Made by a program: the position numbers and the translations under genes
Origin: Comamonadaceae bacterium
GTDB lineage: Bacteria; Pseudomonadota; Gammaproteobacteria; Burkholderiales; Burkholderiaceae_C
Direction: 5' to 3'
DNA: 47,383 bases
Assembly (NCBI GenBank): GCA_947446885.1
Contig: CANFHZ010000008.1
Span: forward strand, 1 to 47,383
Shown: positions 1-8,334 of the stretch, one piece after another
Layout of the letters: the number at the start of each line of letters is the position of its first letter
Position numbering within the stretch: the first letter of the stretch is position 1
Notes under the pieces: generated by a model
What the model was told of the DNA's origin: nothing
What the model saw: the letters and a program-made list of their open reading frames with translations, nothing else
Databases searched by the model: none

Positions 1-270
1 GCTTAATAACCAGTGAGCCTTACAACAGCAGGCCGATGGGCTGGGCAAGGGTGATGGGGTGAAAGCCGCATCGTCCAGGCTGTAAGGTCATTCACATCGG
101 CTGGCGCTTGACCGGGTACCTTGGTCAGGGGCGAGACAATAGGGTGCTGGCGACGGTGTAAGCGTGTGGCTGCGCGTGCACCAGGGCGAGACCCAAATCA
201 GACCACTAAACATGTAGATCTGCTCGATAAAGGCTGACGGACGGGGGTTCAAATCCCCCCAGCTCCACCA
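1..270 (+). ncRNA. ssrA: tmRNA (ssrA), 3' part, cut by the window edge
   Basis: The tail of tmRNA, which rescues stalled ribosomes. The first bases, GCT TAA TAA, fit the last alanine codon and the double stop of the tag reading frame, so the tRNA-like 5' half and most of the tag lie outside the window. The 3' end shows a tRNA-type T arm: GGACGGGGG, the loop TTCAAAT and CCCCCC. It is followed by the acceptor strand AGCTCCA and an encoded CCA at 268-270. The bases between are the expected size for the downstream pseudoknot region. A strong terminator follows directly. The 5' boundary cannot be given. Confidence 0.93.
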
Positions 271-280
271 AATTAAAGAA

Positions 281-309
281 GCCAACTGGTTCGCCGGTTG
301 GCTTTTTTT
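281..309 (+). terminator. Rho-independent terminator of tmRNA
   Basis: A 9-bp stem, GCCAACTGG pairing with CCGGTTGGC through one G-T pair, has a TTCG tetraloop and is followed by seven T. It starts 11 bases after the CCA end of tmRNA. Confidence 0.9.
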
Positions 310-319
310 GATGGGTTGA

Positions 320-347
320 GCTCCACCGTGGAGGCGCATGGTGGAGC
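320..347. repeat. Inverted repeat sharing the tmRNA 3'-end sequence
   Basis: GCTCCACC at 320-327 and GGTGGAGC at 340-347 form a perfect 8-bp inverted repeat. The left arm, with one extra base, repeats AGCTCCACC from the tmRNA 3' end at 261-269. It could be a weak hairpin or a remnant of an attachment site, but at this length chance is possible. Confidence 0.35.
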
Positions 348-406
348 CTCGCGCTCCGCTTTTGTAAGAGCCCATCTGTACCGCGATTCAAGAGAAAGTC
401 CACACC

Positions 407-637
407 ATGCCCATGATCAAACCCCATCACGCGATTGATAACGCGCAATTCACTATCCTTCAGCGCTGGGTGTGGGTTTGTATTTACGGCGGATTGCTGC
501 TGGTGGTCATTTCGCATTTCCTGCGGCCCATGGATGCGACTCTGGCCGATTGGAGTTTGTGCTTGGGGCTGCCCATGGTGGCGCTGGGCTGCATCTTGAT
601 TTACGTGCGCAGCCTCATGGGACGCAAGGAAAAGTAG
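407..637 (+). CDS. Small two-helix membrane protein of unknown function
   Basis: A 76-residue protein I do not recognise. Two hydrophobic stretches, about residues 21-40 and 47-68, would cross the membrane. The short linker carries R and D, and the basic tail ends GRKEK, which suggests both ends are cytoplasmic. A purine-rich GAGAAAG lies about 10 bases before the ATG; a second ATG two codons later is an alternative start. It sits between tmRNA and an SDR gene, 57 bases before the latter, so it may share a transcript with it. Coding is supported by length, spacing and amino-acid composition, not by family recognition. Confidence 0.65.
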   Translation: MPMIKPHHAIDNAQFTILQRWVWVCIYGGLLLVVISHFLRPMDATLADWSLCLGLPMVALGCILIYVRSLMGRKEK

Positions 638-694
638 CCCTGAGTCTGCCGAGCAGCCAGCCAACCCCGCGCTTTGATTGAACAGGAGCCATCA

Positions 695-1486
695 ATGAGC
701 AAAACTATCCAGCAATTGTTTGACTTGCGTGGCAAGACCGCGCTGGTAACCGGCGGTTCCCGCGGGCTGGGTTTGCAGTTGGCGCGCGCCTTGGGTGAGG
801 CCGGGGCCACGGTGATGCTGAGTTCGCGCAAGGCACAAGATCTGGACGGTGCCGCAGCGGAACTCAAGGCGCAGGGTATCGATGTCCACTGGATTGCCGC
901 CGACTGCGCCAACGATGTGGAGATCAAGCGCCTTGCTGATGAGACGCTGGCGCAGTTTGGGCATCTGGATATTCTGGTGAATAACGCCGGTGCTTCCTGG
1001 GGCGCGCCTGCCGAAGACCACCCCGCAGACGCCTGGGACAAGGTCATGAATCTGAATGTGCGCGGGTACTTTTTGCTGAGCCAGCGCATTGCAAAAAAGT
1101 CCATGATTCCCCGTCGCAGCGGGCGCATCATCAACGTCGCATCCATTGCAGGCTTGAACGGCAACACCCCGGCCATGACCACGATTGCTTACAACACGTC
1201 CAAAGGTGCGGTAGTCAATTTCACCCGCGCTCTGGGGGCGGAGTGGGGCAAGTACAACATCACGGTGAATGCGATTTGTCCGGGCTTTTTCCCCAGCAAG
1301 ATGACCGCCGGTCTCATGGCATCCATCGGCGAAGATCGGCTTGCCGCCGTTGCGCCGCTGCAACGCCTGGGAGACGATGAGGATCTCAAGGGCCTGTGCG
1401 TGCTGTTTGCGTCCGATGCCGGAAAACACATCACCGGGCAGTGGCTGGCGGTCGATGGCGGTGCCAGTGTGGTGGGCTGCGGCTAG
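695..1486 (+). CDS. SDR-family NAD(P)-dependent oxidoreductase
   Basis: A 263-residue classical short-chain dehydrogenase/reductase. The cofactor loop TGGSRGLG lies at residues 19-26, NNAG at 96-99, a serine in the catalytic position at 150 and the YxxxK pair at Y166 and K170. The C-terminal part contains the usual ICPGFFPSKM segment. It resembles the gluconate 5-dehydrogenase/3-oxoacyl-ACP reductase branch, but the substrate cannot be read from sequence. The ATG at 695 is chosen because AGGAG lies 8 bases upstream; an in-frame TTG at 674 has weaker support. S42 and R45 after the second beta strand may favour NADP(H); that is inference. Confidence 0.93.
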   Translation: MSKTIQQLFDLRGKTALVTGGSRGLGLQLARALGEAGATVMLSSRKAQDLDGAAAELKAQGIDVHWIAADCANDVEIKRLADETLAQFGHLDILVNNAGASWGAPAEDHPADAWDKVMNLNVRGYFLLSQRIAKKSMIPRRSGRIINVASIAGLNGNTPAMTTIAYNTSKGAVVNFTRALGAEWGKYNITVNAICPGFFPSKMTAGLMASIGEDRLAAVAPLQRLGDDEDLKGLCVLFASDAGKHITGQWLAVDGGASVVGCG

Positions 1487-1559
1487 GCTTCGCGGCGGAC
1501 GGCCCGCAAACAGTGTTCAAATACGCGCCTTTGTTTTCAACCTTTCAGGAATTTTCGCC

Positions 1560-1730
1560 ATGGGCAACAAGATCGTCACCGAGGCAGACCGCCGAGCCAC
1601 CCCCGCACCCAAACCCTTGCCCGGAATGTCCATCCCAAGCGCTGGCCGGGGCCAGCGCGTGAGCCTGGAGCGTGGCGTGTCCACCCGCAGCAAGAAGAAC
1701 CCCGGCAAACGCTCCAAAAAAGGCGGTTGA
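1560..1730 (+). CDS. Small basic protein of unknown function
   Basis: A 56-residue protein rich in K, R, P and G, ending in KKNPGKRSKKGG. It has no membrane segment and no recognised domain. AGGA lies 10 bases before the ATG. The composition suggests a disordered, nucleic-acid- or ribosome-associated protein, but that is only inference. It lies 73 bases after the SDR gene and is followed by a GC-rich hairpin at 1738-1757, so it may end that transcript. Confidence 0.6.
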   Translation: MGNKIVTEADRRATPAPKPLPGMSIPSAGRGQRVSLERGVSTRSKKNPGKRSKKGG

Positions 1731-1737
1731 TCAAGTC

Positions 1738-1757
1738 AGGTCCGGCCTGCCGGACCT
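1738..1757 (+). terminator. GC-rich hairpin after the small basic gene, possible weak terminator
   Basis: AGGTCCGG and CCGGACCT form a perfect 8-bp stem around CCTG. No T run follows, so it is either a poor intrinsic terminator or a 3'-end protecting structure. It lies 8 bases after a stop codon and 79 bases before surE. Confidence 0.45.
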
Positions 1758-1835
1758 GCATGCACGCCTGCATGGCCTCGGCGTACCGGCGCGCGGTTGC
1801 GCCACCTACAATGGGTTGAACCAAGCGATACGGCT

Positions 1836-2600
1836 ATGCACATTCTGATTTCTAACGATGATGGTTACACCGCCCCTGGTATTGTGGCGCTGTACGAGGC
1901 ACTCAAAGACATTGCCACCGTCGAGGTGATCGCCCCAGAGCACAACAACAGCGCCAAGTCCAACGCTCTTACCTTGACTTCACCCTTGTACGTGCAGCGC
2001 GGCAGCAATGGCTTTCGCTACGTCAACGGTACGCCCGCTGATTGCGTGCACATCGCCCTGTCCGGTTTGCTGGATTACCGCCCCGATTTGGTCGTGTCTG
2101 GCATCAACAACGGCGCAAACATGGGCGATGACACGATTTATTCGGGCACCGTCGGCGCGGCCATGGAGGGATATCTGTTTGATATCCCGGCGATTGCCTT
2201 TTCCCAAGTTGACAAAGACTGGCATGAGCTCGCATCGGCGGCCCGTAAGGCGCGTGAAATCGTGCAGAGCCTGATTCATGAAGGGCATGTGGGCGGCGCG
2301 CCCTGGTTGCTCAATGTGAACATTCCCAACCTGCCTTTTGACCGTATACAAAGCACCCGGGTGTGCCGCCTGGGTAAACGCCATGCAGCGGAGCCTGTCA
2401 TCGTGCAGCAGAGTCCGCGCGGCCAGACCATGTATTGGATCGGCGCGTCCGGCCCGGCGAAGGACGACGCGGATGGAACCGATTTCCACGCTACCGCCCT
2501 GGGCCATGTGTCGGTTACGCCGCTCAAAGTCGATTTGACCGACCACCAGTCCTTGCAGGCATGGGCCGACAAGCCGGTCTGGTCTGCAGCGCCGACCTGA
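1836..2600 (+). CDS. surE: 5'/3'-nucleotidase SurE
   Basis: A 254-residue SurE, a metal-dependent nucleoside monophosphate phosphatase that also cleaves short polyphosphate. The metal site is visible: D8 and D9 in ILISNDDG, S39 in HNNSAKSN, and the asparagines at 91-92 in [10 protein letters not shown]. The start is fixed by family length, since SurE begins MHIL; the frame stays open upstream without support. It heads surE-pcm-nlpD, a gene order shared with many gammaproteobacteria and linked there to stationary-phase survival. A TACAAT at 1807-1812 could be a -10 element, but I see no good -35. Confidence 0.97.
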   Translation: MHILISNDDGYTAPGIVALYEALKDIATVEVIAPEHNNSAKSNALTLTSPLYVQRGSNGFRYVNGTPADCVHIALSGLLDYRPDLVVSGINNGANMGDDTIYSGTVGAAMEGYLFDIPAIAFSQVDKDWHELASAARKAREIVQSLIHEGHVGGAPWLLNVNIPNLPFDRIQSTRVCRLGKRHAAEPVIVQQSPRGQTMYWIGASGPAKDDADGTDFHATALGHVSVTPLKVDLTDHQSLQAWADKPVWSAAPT

Positions 2601-2615
2601 GGCGAAGGCCTGACC

Positions 2616-3374
2616 ATGAAGGAGCGCCCCTCTTTTCCCGCGCGCGTCAAAGGTCTGGGCGATCAACCCAAGCCGCGCCCGGCACCGGTCGGCATTGAAC
2701 AGCCGCAGGGCATTGGGCTGGATAGCGGGGCCGTTCGGCAGCGTATGGTGGAGAAACTCGCTGCCCTGGGTATTCGCGACGCTGGCGTGCTGGCCGCGAT
2801 GGCCGCTGTGGAACGCCACCGCTTCGTGGACAGCGCGCTGGCTAATCAGGGTTACGAAGACACCAGCTTGCCGATTGGCCTGGGACAAACCATCTCCAAG
2901 CCCAGCGTGGTGGCGCGTATGGCAGAACTGCTGCGCAATGGCAGCCCACGCAAAATGGGTCGGGTGCTGGAGATCGGCACCGGTTGCGGCTACCAGGCCG
3001 CTATCCTGAGTTTGCTCGCCAGTGAGGTGTATTCGATCGAGCGCCTGCGCGGTTTGCATGACAAGGCGCGCGCTAATTTGCGTAATCTTTTTTTGCCCAA
3101 TGTGCACCTGCTGTTTGGCGACGGTATGTTGGGTTTCCCTTCTGGCGCGCCCTATGCCGGGATCATCGCGGCGGCAGGTGGAGAAGCCATTCCGCCGGCC
3201 TGGCTTGACCAGTTGGCAGTGGGTGGACGCCTTGTGGCCCCGGTTTCCGCAGCCGCGAACGGGCAGGCATCGGCAGAGCAGGTACTCATGGTTGTCGATA
3301 AAACAGCGCAGGGCCTGCGCCATACCGTGCTCGAAGCGGTGCATTTCGTCCCCCTAAAATCGGGTTTTCTCTGA
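2616..3374 (+). CDS. pcm: Protein-L-isoaspartate O-methyltransferase
   Basis: A 252-residue PIMT that methylates isoaspartyl residues in damaged proteins, using S-adenosylmethionine, so that they can revert to aspartate. The family signature LPIGLGQTIS is at residues 85-94 and the SAM-binding motif VLEIGTGCGY at 117-126. The first 35 residues are a basic, proline-rich extension missing from the 208-residue E. coli enzyme, so a later start is conceivable. However, the ATG at 2616 lies 15 bases after the surE stop with GCGAAGG upstream. It is co-transcribed with surE and nlpD by spacing. Confidence 0.95.
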   Translation: MKERPSFPARVKGLGDQPKPRPAPVGIEQPQGIGLDSGAVRQRMVEKLAALGIRDAGVLAAMAAVERHRFVDSALANQGYEDTSLPIGLGQTISKPSVVARMAELLRNGSPRKMGRVLEIGTGCGYQAAILSLLASEVYSIERLRGLHDKARANLRNLFLPNVHLLFGDGMLGFPSGAPYAGIIAAAGGEAIPPAWLDQLAVGGRLVAPVSAAANGQASAEQVLMVVDKTAQGLRHTVLEAVHFVPLKSGFL

Positions 3375-3385
3375 AAGGCTTTCCA

Positions 3386-4468
3386 ATGGTGCATCGGAAG
3401 ATCGGAGCGTGGACCCTGCTGGCGCTGTCGATCACGATGGCATTCGCATTGGGTTCCTGCGGCTGGGGTCACCAGCGCCGCGCTCCGGTGGTTGATTGGG
3501 GCAAGGCCAAAGCAAAAGCCTCCAGCCCGGCAGCCCCGGTGGCTGATCAAGTTGCAGCAGCAGCCAGCACGGGCGCCGAAGCAACTGCGGCGCAAATTCC
3601 GCCACCGGACTCCACGCCCAAGCGCCCACCTTTTGGTGTGGAAAACGCGGGCAAGCCCGGCTACTACACCGTGCAAAAGGGCGATACGTTGATCCGTATT
3701 GGCCTGGACGCGGGTCAGAATTACCGTGATATTGCGCGCTGGAACGGCATCGAAAATCCGAACAAGATTGAAATTGGCGATGTCTACCGGGTAGTGCCCC
3801 CGGAGGAGCCGGCTGTGGCCAAGCCCGTGGCCAGCGCCCGTCTGAGCGCAAACCCTTTGCCGCCTGTTCCTTTGCCCGCGCCCGCGCCGTCCAAAGCACC
3901 TGCGCCCGGATCGGGGCCTGCGGCGATGCCCGCACCGGCTGCCACGCCCGCAGCGGCGTCTGTGCCGACCAAGCCGGTTGCCGGGGCCGGTGTTTCGACC
4001 CCGCCTGAGCTAGCCGGTGCAACCCTGCCACCGGCTAAGTCGGGCGCCGCAGCGCCAGCCTCCAGCTCAGCGCCAGCGACGCCCCCTGCTGCGGACGAGA
4101 CCATGGAATTTGCCTGGCCTGCCAAGGGCGAGGTCATTGCCGGTTTTGATGAGACCAAAAACCGCAAAGGCTTGGATTTGGCCGGTGGTGCCGGTGACGC
4201 GGTGCTGGCGGCGGCGGAGGGTAAGGTGGTGTACGCGGGAGAGGGTTTGCGCGGCTACGGCAAGCTGATCATCATCAAGCACAACAATTTGTTTTTGACT
4301 GCCTATGCCCACAACCAGACGATTCTGGTCAAGGAAGACCAAAGTGTCAAAAAAGGCCAAAAAATTGCTGAAATGGGCAGCACCGACAGCGACCGGGTGA
4401 AGCTCCATTTCGAAGTCCGCCGACTGGGCCGACCGGTCGACCCACTTAAATACCTCAGCAGCCGCTGA
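3386..4468 (+). CDS. nlpD: NlpD-type lipoprotein with LysM and degenerate M23 (LytM) domain
   Basis: A 360-residue envelope lipoprotein. A signal peptide ends in the lipobox LGSC with lipidated Cys25. LysM spans about 92-138, a long Ala/Pro linker 140-235, and the LytM/M23 domain 249-356. The zinc site is incomplete: D264 and H341 remain, but the first His of HxGxD is R260 and the first His of HxH is K339. That matches NlpD/EnvC, which do not cut peptidoglycan themselves but activate an amidase at the division septum. The family function is established; the partner here is not visible. It starts 11 bases after pcm. Confidence 0.95.
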   Translation: MVHRKIGAWTLLALSITMAFALGSCGWGHQRRAPVVDWGKAKAKASSPAAPVADQVAAAASTGAEATAAQIPPPDSTPKRPPFGVENAGKPGYYTVQKGDTLIRIGLDAGQNYRDIARWNGIENPNKIEIGDVYRVVPPEEPAVAKPVASARLSANPLPPVPLPAPAPSKAPAPGSGPAAMPAPAATPAAASVPTKPVAGAGVSTPPELAGATLPPAKSGAAAPASSSAPATPPAADETMEFAWPAKGEVIAGFDETKNRKGLDLAGGAGDAVLAAAEGKVVYAGEGLRGYGKLIIIKHNNLFLTAYAHNQTILVKEDQSVKKGQKIAEMGSTDSDRVKLHFEVRRLGRPVDPLKYLSSR

Positions 4469-4507
4469 ACCAGCCTTTCGGCCGGGTTTAACTGCCCGCC
4501 AGCATCC

Positions 4508-5956
4508 ATGCAAACTGCTCCCTGTTCCCCCGTCGATGCCCCCTTGCCTGAAGGCCAATTGCGGGTGCGCGCACTCGATTTGGAAGCGCAAGGCGTGGCG
4601 CACCGCGAAGACGGCAAAGTGGTGTTCATCGACGGTGCCTTGCCCTACGAGATTGTGAGCGCGCAAATCCATCGCAGCAAAAGCAGTTTTGACAAAGGCA
4701 CGGTGACGGAGATTCACCACGAGTCTTCCCAGCGGGTGCGTCCGCCGTGTCCGCACTTTGGGCTGCACACCGGGGCCTGCGGCGGCTGCAAGATGCAGCA
4801 TCTGCATCCCAGCGCCCAGGTGGCGGTGAAACAGCGGGTGCTGGAAGACAACCTGACCCATATTGGCAAAGTCGCGCTGGGCATGGTCCTGCGTCCGATT
4901 GAAGGCCCGGCCTGGGCTTATCGTTACCGGGCGCGCCTGTCGGTGCGCTTTGTGCGGAAAAAGGGCGCGGTTCTCATTGGGTTCCATGAGCGCAAAAGCC
5001 ATTTTGTGGCCGATATGGCGCAGTGTCCGGTATTGCCGCCGCATGTGAGCGCCATGTTGCTGCCCTTGCGCGCGCTGATCGCGTCCATGGATGCTGCGCA
5101 GATCATCCCGCAAATTGAATTAGCCGTCGGTGAAGCGCCGCAGTCGAGCGCTGAGATGGCGCCGACCACGGCGCTGGTCTTGCGTCATTTGCAGCCATTA
5201 AGCGCATCCGACGTCGAGCGGCTGCAGGAATTTGCGGTGAGGCACCCGGGTGTTCAATGGTGGCTGCAGTCCAAAGGACCTGAGACCATTAGCCCTCTGC
5301 CCGAGCGTAGCGGTCATGCCACCGCGCCTTTGGCCTACGCACTGGCGCAGTTTGATGTGGAGATGCCCTTTCGTCCCACCGACTTCACCCAGGTCAACCC
5401 CCACATCAACCGCACGCTTGTGGCCCGTGCGCTGGCCCTTCTGCAGGTGAGCCGGCAGGAGCGGGTGATCGACTGGTTTTGCGGTTTAGGCAACTTCACC
5501 TTGCCCCTGGCGACGCTGGCTGCCGAGGTTGTGGGCGTGGAGGGCGCGGCATCGCTGGTGCAGCGCGCCCAGGATAACTACCGCGATAACGCTGCCCGCG
5601 CCAACCGCAACAGCGCATTGGCTCCCACGCATTTTGTGGTGCGCAACCTGTTTGAGATGAGTCCGCAGGCGCTGCTTGCGGATGGTTTGGCCCACAAGTG
5701 GTTATTGGATCCGCCGCGCGAAGGAGCTTATGCGTTGGTGAACGCTTTGGCAGCCTTGCAGCAGTCGCCGGATCTTCGTGGTAACTGGGTAGCCCCGAAG
5801 CGGCTGGTCTATGTGAGCTGCAACCCGGCAACCCTGGCGCGCGACGCCGGCGTGCTGGTGCATGAGGCCGGTTACCACTGCGTGGCGGCGGGGGTGGTCA
5901 ATATGTTTCCGCACACCGCGCATGTGGAAAGTATTGCGGTGTTTGAGCGGGAATAA
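4508..5956 (+). CDS. rlmD: 23S rRNA (uracil-C5)-methyltransferase RlmD
   Basis: A 482-residue RNA m5U methyltransferase of the RumA/RlmD group; E. coli RlmD modifies U1939 of 23S rRNA. An N-terminal TRAM-like domain covers about residues 15-70. The iron-sulphur cysteines fit C81, C91, C94 and C173. The SAM motif [14 protein letters not shown] lies near residue 320, LLDPPREGA carries the catalytic Asp, and YVSCNPATL contains nucleophile C438. It follows nlpD after 39 bases, the place where many relatives carry rpoS. A bidirectional terminator follows. Confidence 0.95.
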   Translation: MQTAPCSPVDAPLPEGQLRVRALDLEAQGVAHREDGKVVFIDGALPYEIVSAQIHRSKSSFDKGTVTEIHHESSQRVRPPCPHFGLHTGACGGCKMQHLHPSAQVAVKQRVLEDNLTHIGKVALGMVLRPIEGPAWAYRYRARLSVRFVRKKGAVLIGFHERKSHFVADMAQCPVLPPHVSAMLLPLRALIASMDAAQIIPQIELAVGEAPQSSAEMAPTTALVLRHLQPLSASDVERLQEFAVRHPGVQWWLQSKGPETISPLPERSGHATAPLAYALAQFDVEMPFRPTDFTQVNPHINRTLVARALALLQVSRQERVIDWFCGLGNFTLPLATLAAEVVGVEGAASLVQRAQDNYRDNAARANRNSALAPTHFVVRNLFEMSPQALLADGLAHKWLLDPPREGAYALVNALAALQQSPDLRGNWVAPKRLVYVSCNPATLARDAGVLVHEAGYHCVAAGVVNMFPHTAHVESIAVFERE

Positions 5957-5990
5957 GTGGCGCAAAGCGAAGTCTGCCCGAGCAACAAAA

Positions 5991-6012
5991 AAGGCCCCGA
6001 GGGGCCTTTTTT
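5991..6012. terminator. Bidirectional terminator between rlmD and the BI-1 family gene
   Basis: AAGGCCCC and GGGGCCTT form a perfect 8-bp stem with a 2-base loop. It has A-runs on the left and T-runs on the right, so it can serve both convergent transcripts. Confidence 0.9.
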
Positions 6013-6029
6013 AAGGTGGCGGGCAGGGC

Positions 6030-6725
6030 TTATTCGCGCTCACCGCCGAAGATGCCGAGCAGGCTCAGCAGTGTCTGGAACACGTTGATGATGTCCAGAT
6101 ACAGGGCAAGAGTTGCACTGATGTAATTGGTTTCGCCGCCGTCGATGATTTGCTTGAGGTCATACAGCATGTAAGCGCTGAAGATAGCCATAGAAATCAC
6201 CGACATCGCCAGCATCAGCGCGCTTGATCCAAGGAAAATGTTGATTACGCTGGCTACGAGCAGAATGATCACGCCTACAAAGAGCCATTTGCCCATACCC
6301 GAAAGGTCACGCTTGATCACGGTGGCCAGGCTGGCCATCACAAAAAATACACCTGCGGTACCGCCGAAGGCAGTCATCACCAGTTCGGCACCATTGCGAA
6401 AGCCCAGCACGTGCCCGATCAGGCGGGAGAGGATCAGACCCATGAAGAAAGTGAAGCCAAGCAGCACGGGCACTCCAGCTGCGGAATTTTTCGTACGCTC
6501 AATCGCATAGATGAAACCAAACATACCTGCCAGCATGAGCACAAAGCCCAGGATGCCGTTGAAGACAGCTGAGACTCCGGTCTCCACGCCAATCCACGCA
6601 CCCAGAATGGTTGGAACCATGCTGATAGCCAGCAGCCAATAGGTGTTGCGCAGCACGCGGTTGCGCTCTGCGCCCGACAGGGCGTAGCCGTAAGTGTGTT
6701 CCAGGGTGTTGTACGGTTCGTTCAC
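6030..6725 (-). CDS. Bax inhibitor-1/YccA family membrane protein
   Basis: A 231-residue integral membrane protein of the BI-1 (UPF0005) family with about seven hydrophobic helices and the C-terminal IIDGGETNYISATLALYLDI segment typical of the family. Members act as pH-sensitive calcium leak channels or, as in E. coli YccA, interact with the FtsH protease; which applies here is unknown. The start is GTG, chosen because AGGAG lies 7 bases upstream and because family members start near NEPYNT. An in-frame ATG 63 bases further up lacks a ribosome site. It is transcribed alone and convergent with rlmD. Confidence 0.92.
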   Translation of the reverse strand: MNEPYNTLEHTYGYALSGAERNRVLRNTYWLLAISMVPTILGAWIGVETGVSAVFNGILGFVLMLAGMFGFIYAIERTKNSAAGVPVLLGFTFFMGLILSRLIGHVLGFRNGAELVMTAFGGTAGVFFVMASLATVIKRDLSGMGKWLFVGVIILLVASVINIFLGSSALMLAMSVISMAIFSAYMLYDLKQIIDGGETNYISATLALYLDIINVFQTLLSLLGIFGGERE

Positions 6726-6919
6726 GGTGAAACTCCTAAAAAAATAATGCGCCTCAAGCACGAAGTCGCAGCGGCTATTTTGCGCCATCCGGGCAGATTA
6801 CAAGTGCCGCGGCAAAAAACCTTATGCACAGAAGGTTGTCTGCCCAAGCCGGGCGGCGGCGGCTCCGTGTTGGCGCGCACGGTATGCTTGGACTTTTGAC
6901 CACTCGGGAAGCCCGCACC

Positions 6920-7330
6920 ATGAAGACCAAATTCGCGCTAGAAGCCTCTGATTTGAAAGCCATTGCCGCAGCGGCGGAGGCCGAGGCAATTAAAAATAAC
7001 TGGGCAGTCTGCATTTCGATCGTGGACGATGGCGGGCACCAGTTGTGGTTCCAACGGCTCGACGGTGCCCCCCCGATTTCCACGCTGATTGCACCGGCCA
7101 AGGCCCGCACATCGGCTTTGGGCTGCCGCGAATCACGGATTTACGAGGAAGTGATCAATAAAGATGGCCGGGTTTCTTTCCTGAGCGCGCCCACCATCGA
7201 GGGCATGCTGGAAGGCGGCGTGCCCATCATGAAAGATGGGCAATGCCTGGGGGCGGTGGGTGTAAGCGGGGTCAAATCGCCGGAAGATGCCCAGATCGCC
7301 CGCGCCGGGATTGCCGCCATCGGGCTCTGA
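6920..7330 (+). CDS. GlcG/HbpS-type haem-binding family protein
   Basis: A 136-residue protein of the GlcG/HbpS/PduO-C fold. It shows the usual SIVDDGGHQLWFQRLDGAP segment, the IEGMLEGGVPIM loop and the C-terminal CLGAVGVSG strand. Relatives bind haem or corrinoids, or occur in glycolate operons, but many are uncharacterised. There is no signal peptide. No glycolate oxidase genes are nearby, so the symbol glcG is not justified. It converges on ppsR, with only 6 bases between the stops. The ATG at 6920 fits the family start. Confidence 0.85.
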   Translation: MKTKFALEASDLKAIAAAAEAEAIKNNWAVCISIVDDGGHQLWFQRLDGAPPISTLIAPAKARTSALGCRESRIYEEVINKDGRVSFLSAPTIEGMLEGGVPIMKDGQCLGAVGVSGVKSPEDAQIARAGIAAIGL

Positions 7331-7336
7331 TCTGGG

Positions 7337-8158
7337 CTAGTAGGCCAGCCGCTGCGGGTGCAGTTCCTGCAAGATGGTGGTGGCGATTTCTTCAATCGAT
7401 TTGGTGGTGGTCGATAGCCAGCGGATGCCGCTGCGGCGCATCATGGCTTCGGCTTCACTGACTTCCATGCGGCAGTTGGCAAGGGACGCATAGCCGGAGC
7501 CTGGCCGCCGTTCATTGCGAATCTCGCTCAGCCGTTCGGGCAGGATGGTGAGGCCGAAAATTTTGCTGCGGTGGGGCAGAAGTGCAGGTGGCAGTTGCTG
7601 GCGCTCGAAGTCTTCGGGGATCAAAGGGTAATTGGCGGCTTTCAGGCCGTACTGCATGGCCAGGTACAGCGATGTTGGCGTTTTGCCGCTGCGGCTGACC
7701 CCCACCAGAATCACATCTGCCAGCTGTAAATCCCGGTTGCTTTGGCCATCATCGTGTGCCAATGAAAAGTTGATAGCCTCGATGCGGTCATGGTAGGCCT
7801 GGCTTTTGGATACATCACTGAAACGCCCCACCCGGTGGTTGGATTTGAGATCGAGCTCGGCCTCCAGGGGTTCGACAAAGGTGCCAAACATGTCCAGAAA
7901 CATGCATTTGCAGCCCCCCCGTAACACCGCAAGAACCTCCATATCGACCAAGGTTGTAAAGACGATGGGGCGGGTGCCGTCGACCTCGCCGGCGTGGTTG
8001 ATCTGGCGAACCGCCTGGTAGGCCTTGTCCACCGTGTCCACAAACGGCAGGCGCACATGCCGGGTTTGGGTTTCAAACTGCGCCAGTATGGCGTTGCCGA
8101 AGGTTTCGGCGGTGATGCCGGTGCCGTCCGATACAAAAAATACGCTGCGTTTTGACAT
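7337..8158 (-). CDS. ppsR: PEP synthase regulatory protein (kinase/pyrophosphorylase, DUF299)
   Basis: A 273-residue bifunctional regulator. The family inactivates PEP synthase by ADP-dependent threonine phosphorylation and reactivates it by Pi-dependent dephosphorylation. The N terminus, [13 protein letters not shown], and the P-loop [11 protein letters not shown] near residue 155 are the family hallmarks. It is transcribed away from ppsA, its expected target, across a 176-base control region, which strongly supports the role. The start at 8158 matches the family N terminus [12 protein letters not shown]. Confidence 0.96.
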   Translation of the reverse strand: MSKRSVFFVSDGTGITAETFGNAILAQFETQTRHVRLPFVDTVDKAYQAVRQINHAGEVDGTRPIVFTTLVDMEVLAVLRGGCKCMFLDMFGTFVEPLEAELDLKSNHRVGRFSDVSKSQAYHDRIEAINFSLAHDDGQSNRDLQLADVILVGVSRSGKTPTSLYLAMQYGLKAANYPLIPEDFERQQLPPALLPHRSKIFGLTILPERLSEIRNERRPGSGYASLANCRMEVSEAEAMMRRSGIRWLSTTTKSIEEIATTILQELHPQRLAY

Positions 8159-8170
8159 GCGGTTGCCTTG

Positions 8171-8196
8171 GTAGGCCGCGAAAGTGCGCGGCCTAC
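8171..8196. repeat. Perfect 10-bp inverted repeat upstream of ppsR
   Basis: GTAGGCCGCG at 8171-8180 and CGCGGCCTAC at 8187-8196 pair perfectly around AAAGTG. It begins 13 bases before the ppsR start, so it is either an operator in the divergent ppsR/ppsA region or a 5'-UTR hairpin masking ppsR translation. A second, weaker pair, GCCGCCC at 8230-8236 and GGGCGGC at 8253-8259, lies on the ppsA side. Confidence 0.6.
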
Positions 8197-8334
8197 AATT
8201 GTTACCAATTTGTAAGCAGACGTATCCCCGCCGCCCCACAAGAACACACACAGGGCGGCTTCAGGCGCTTAGATGCCGGCGCGGGAGTGGGCGGGTCTCG
8301 CTTTGCAAAACCGGTTTTTAACTTAGGAGTTGTG

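Noticed and set aside
1980..3344. 454-codon minus-strand open frame opposite surE and pcm
   Set aside because: Spans two real genes in antisense and has no family features.
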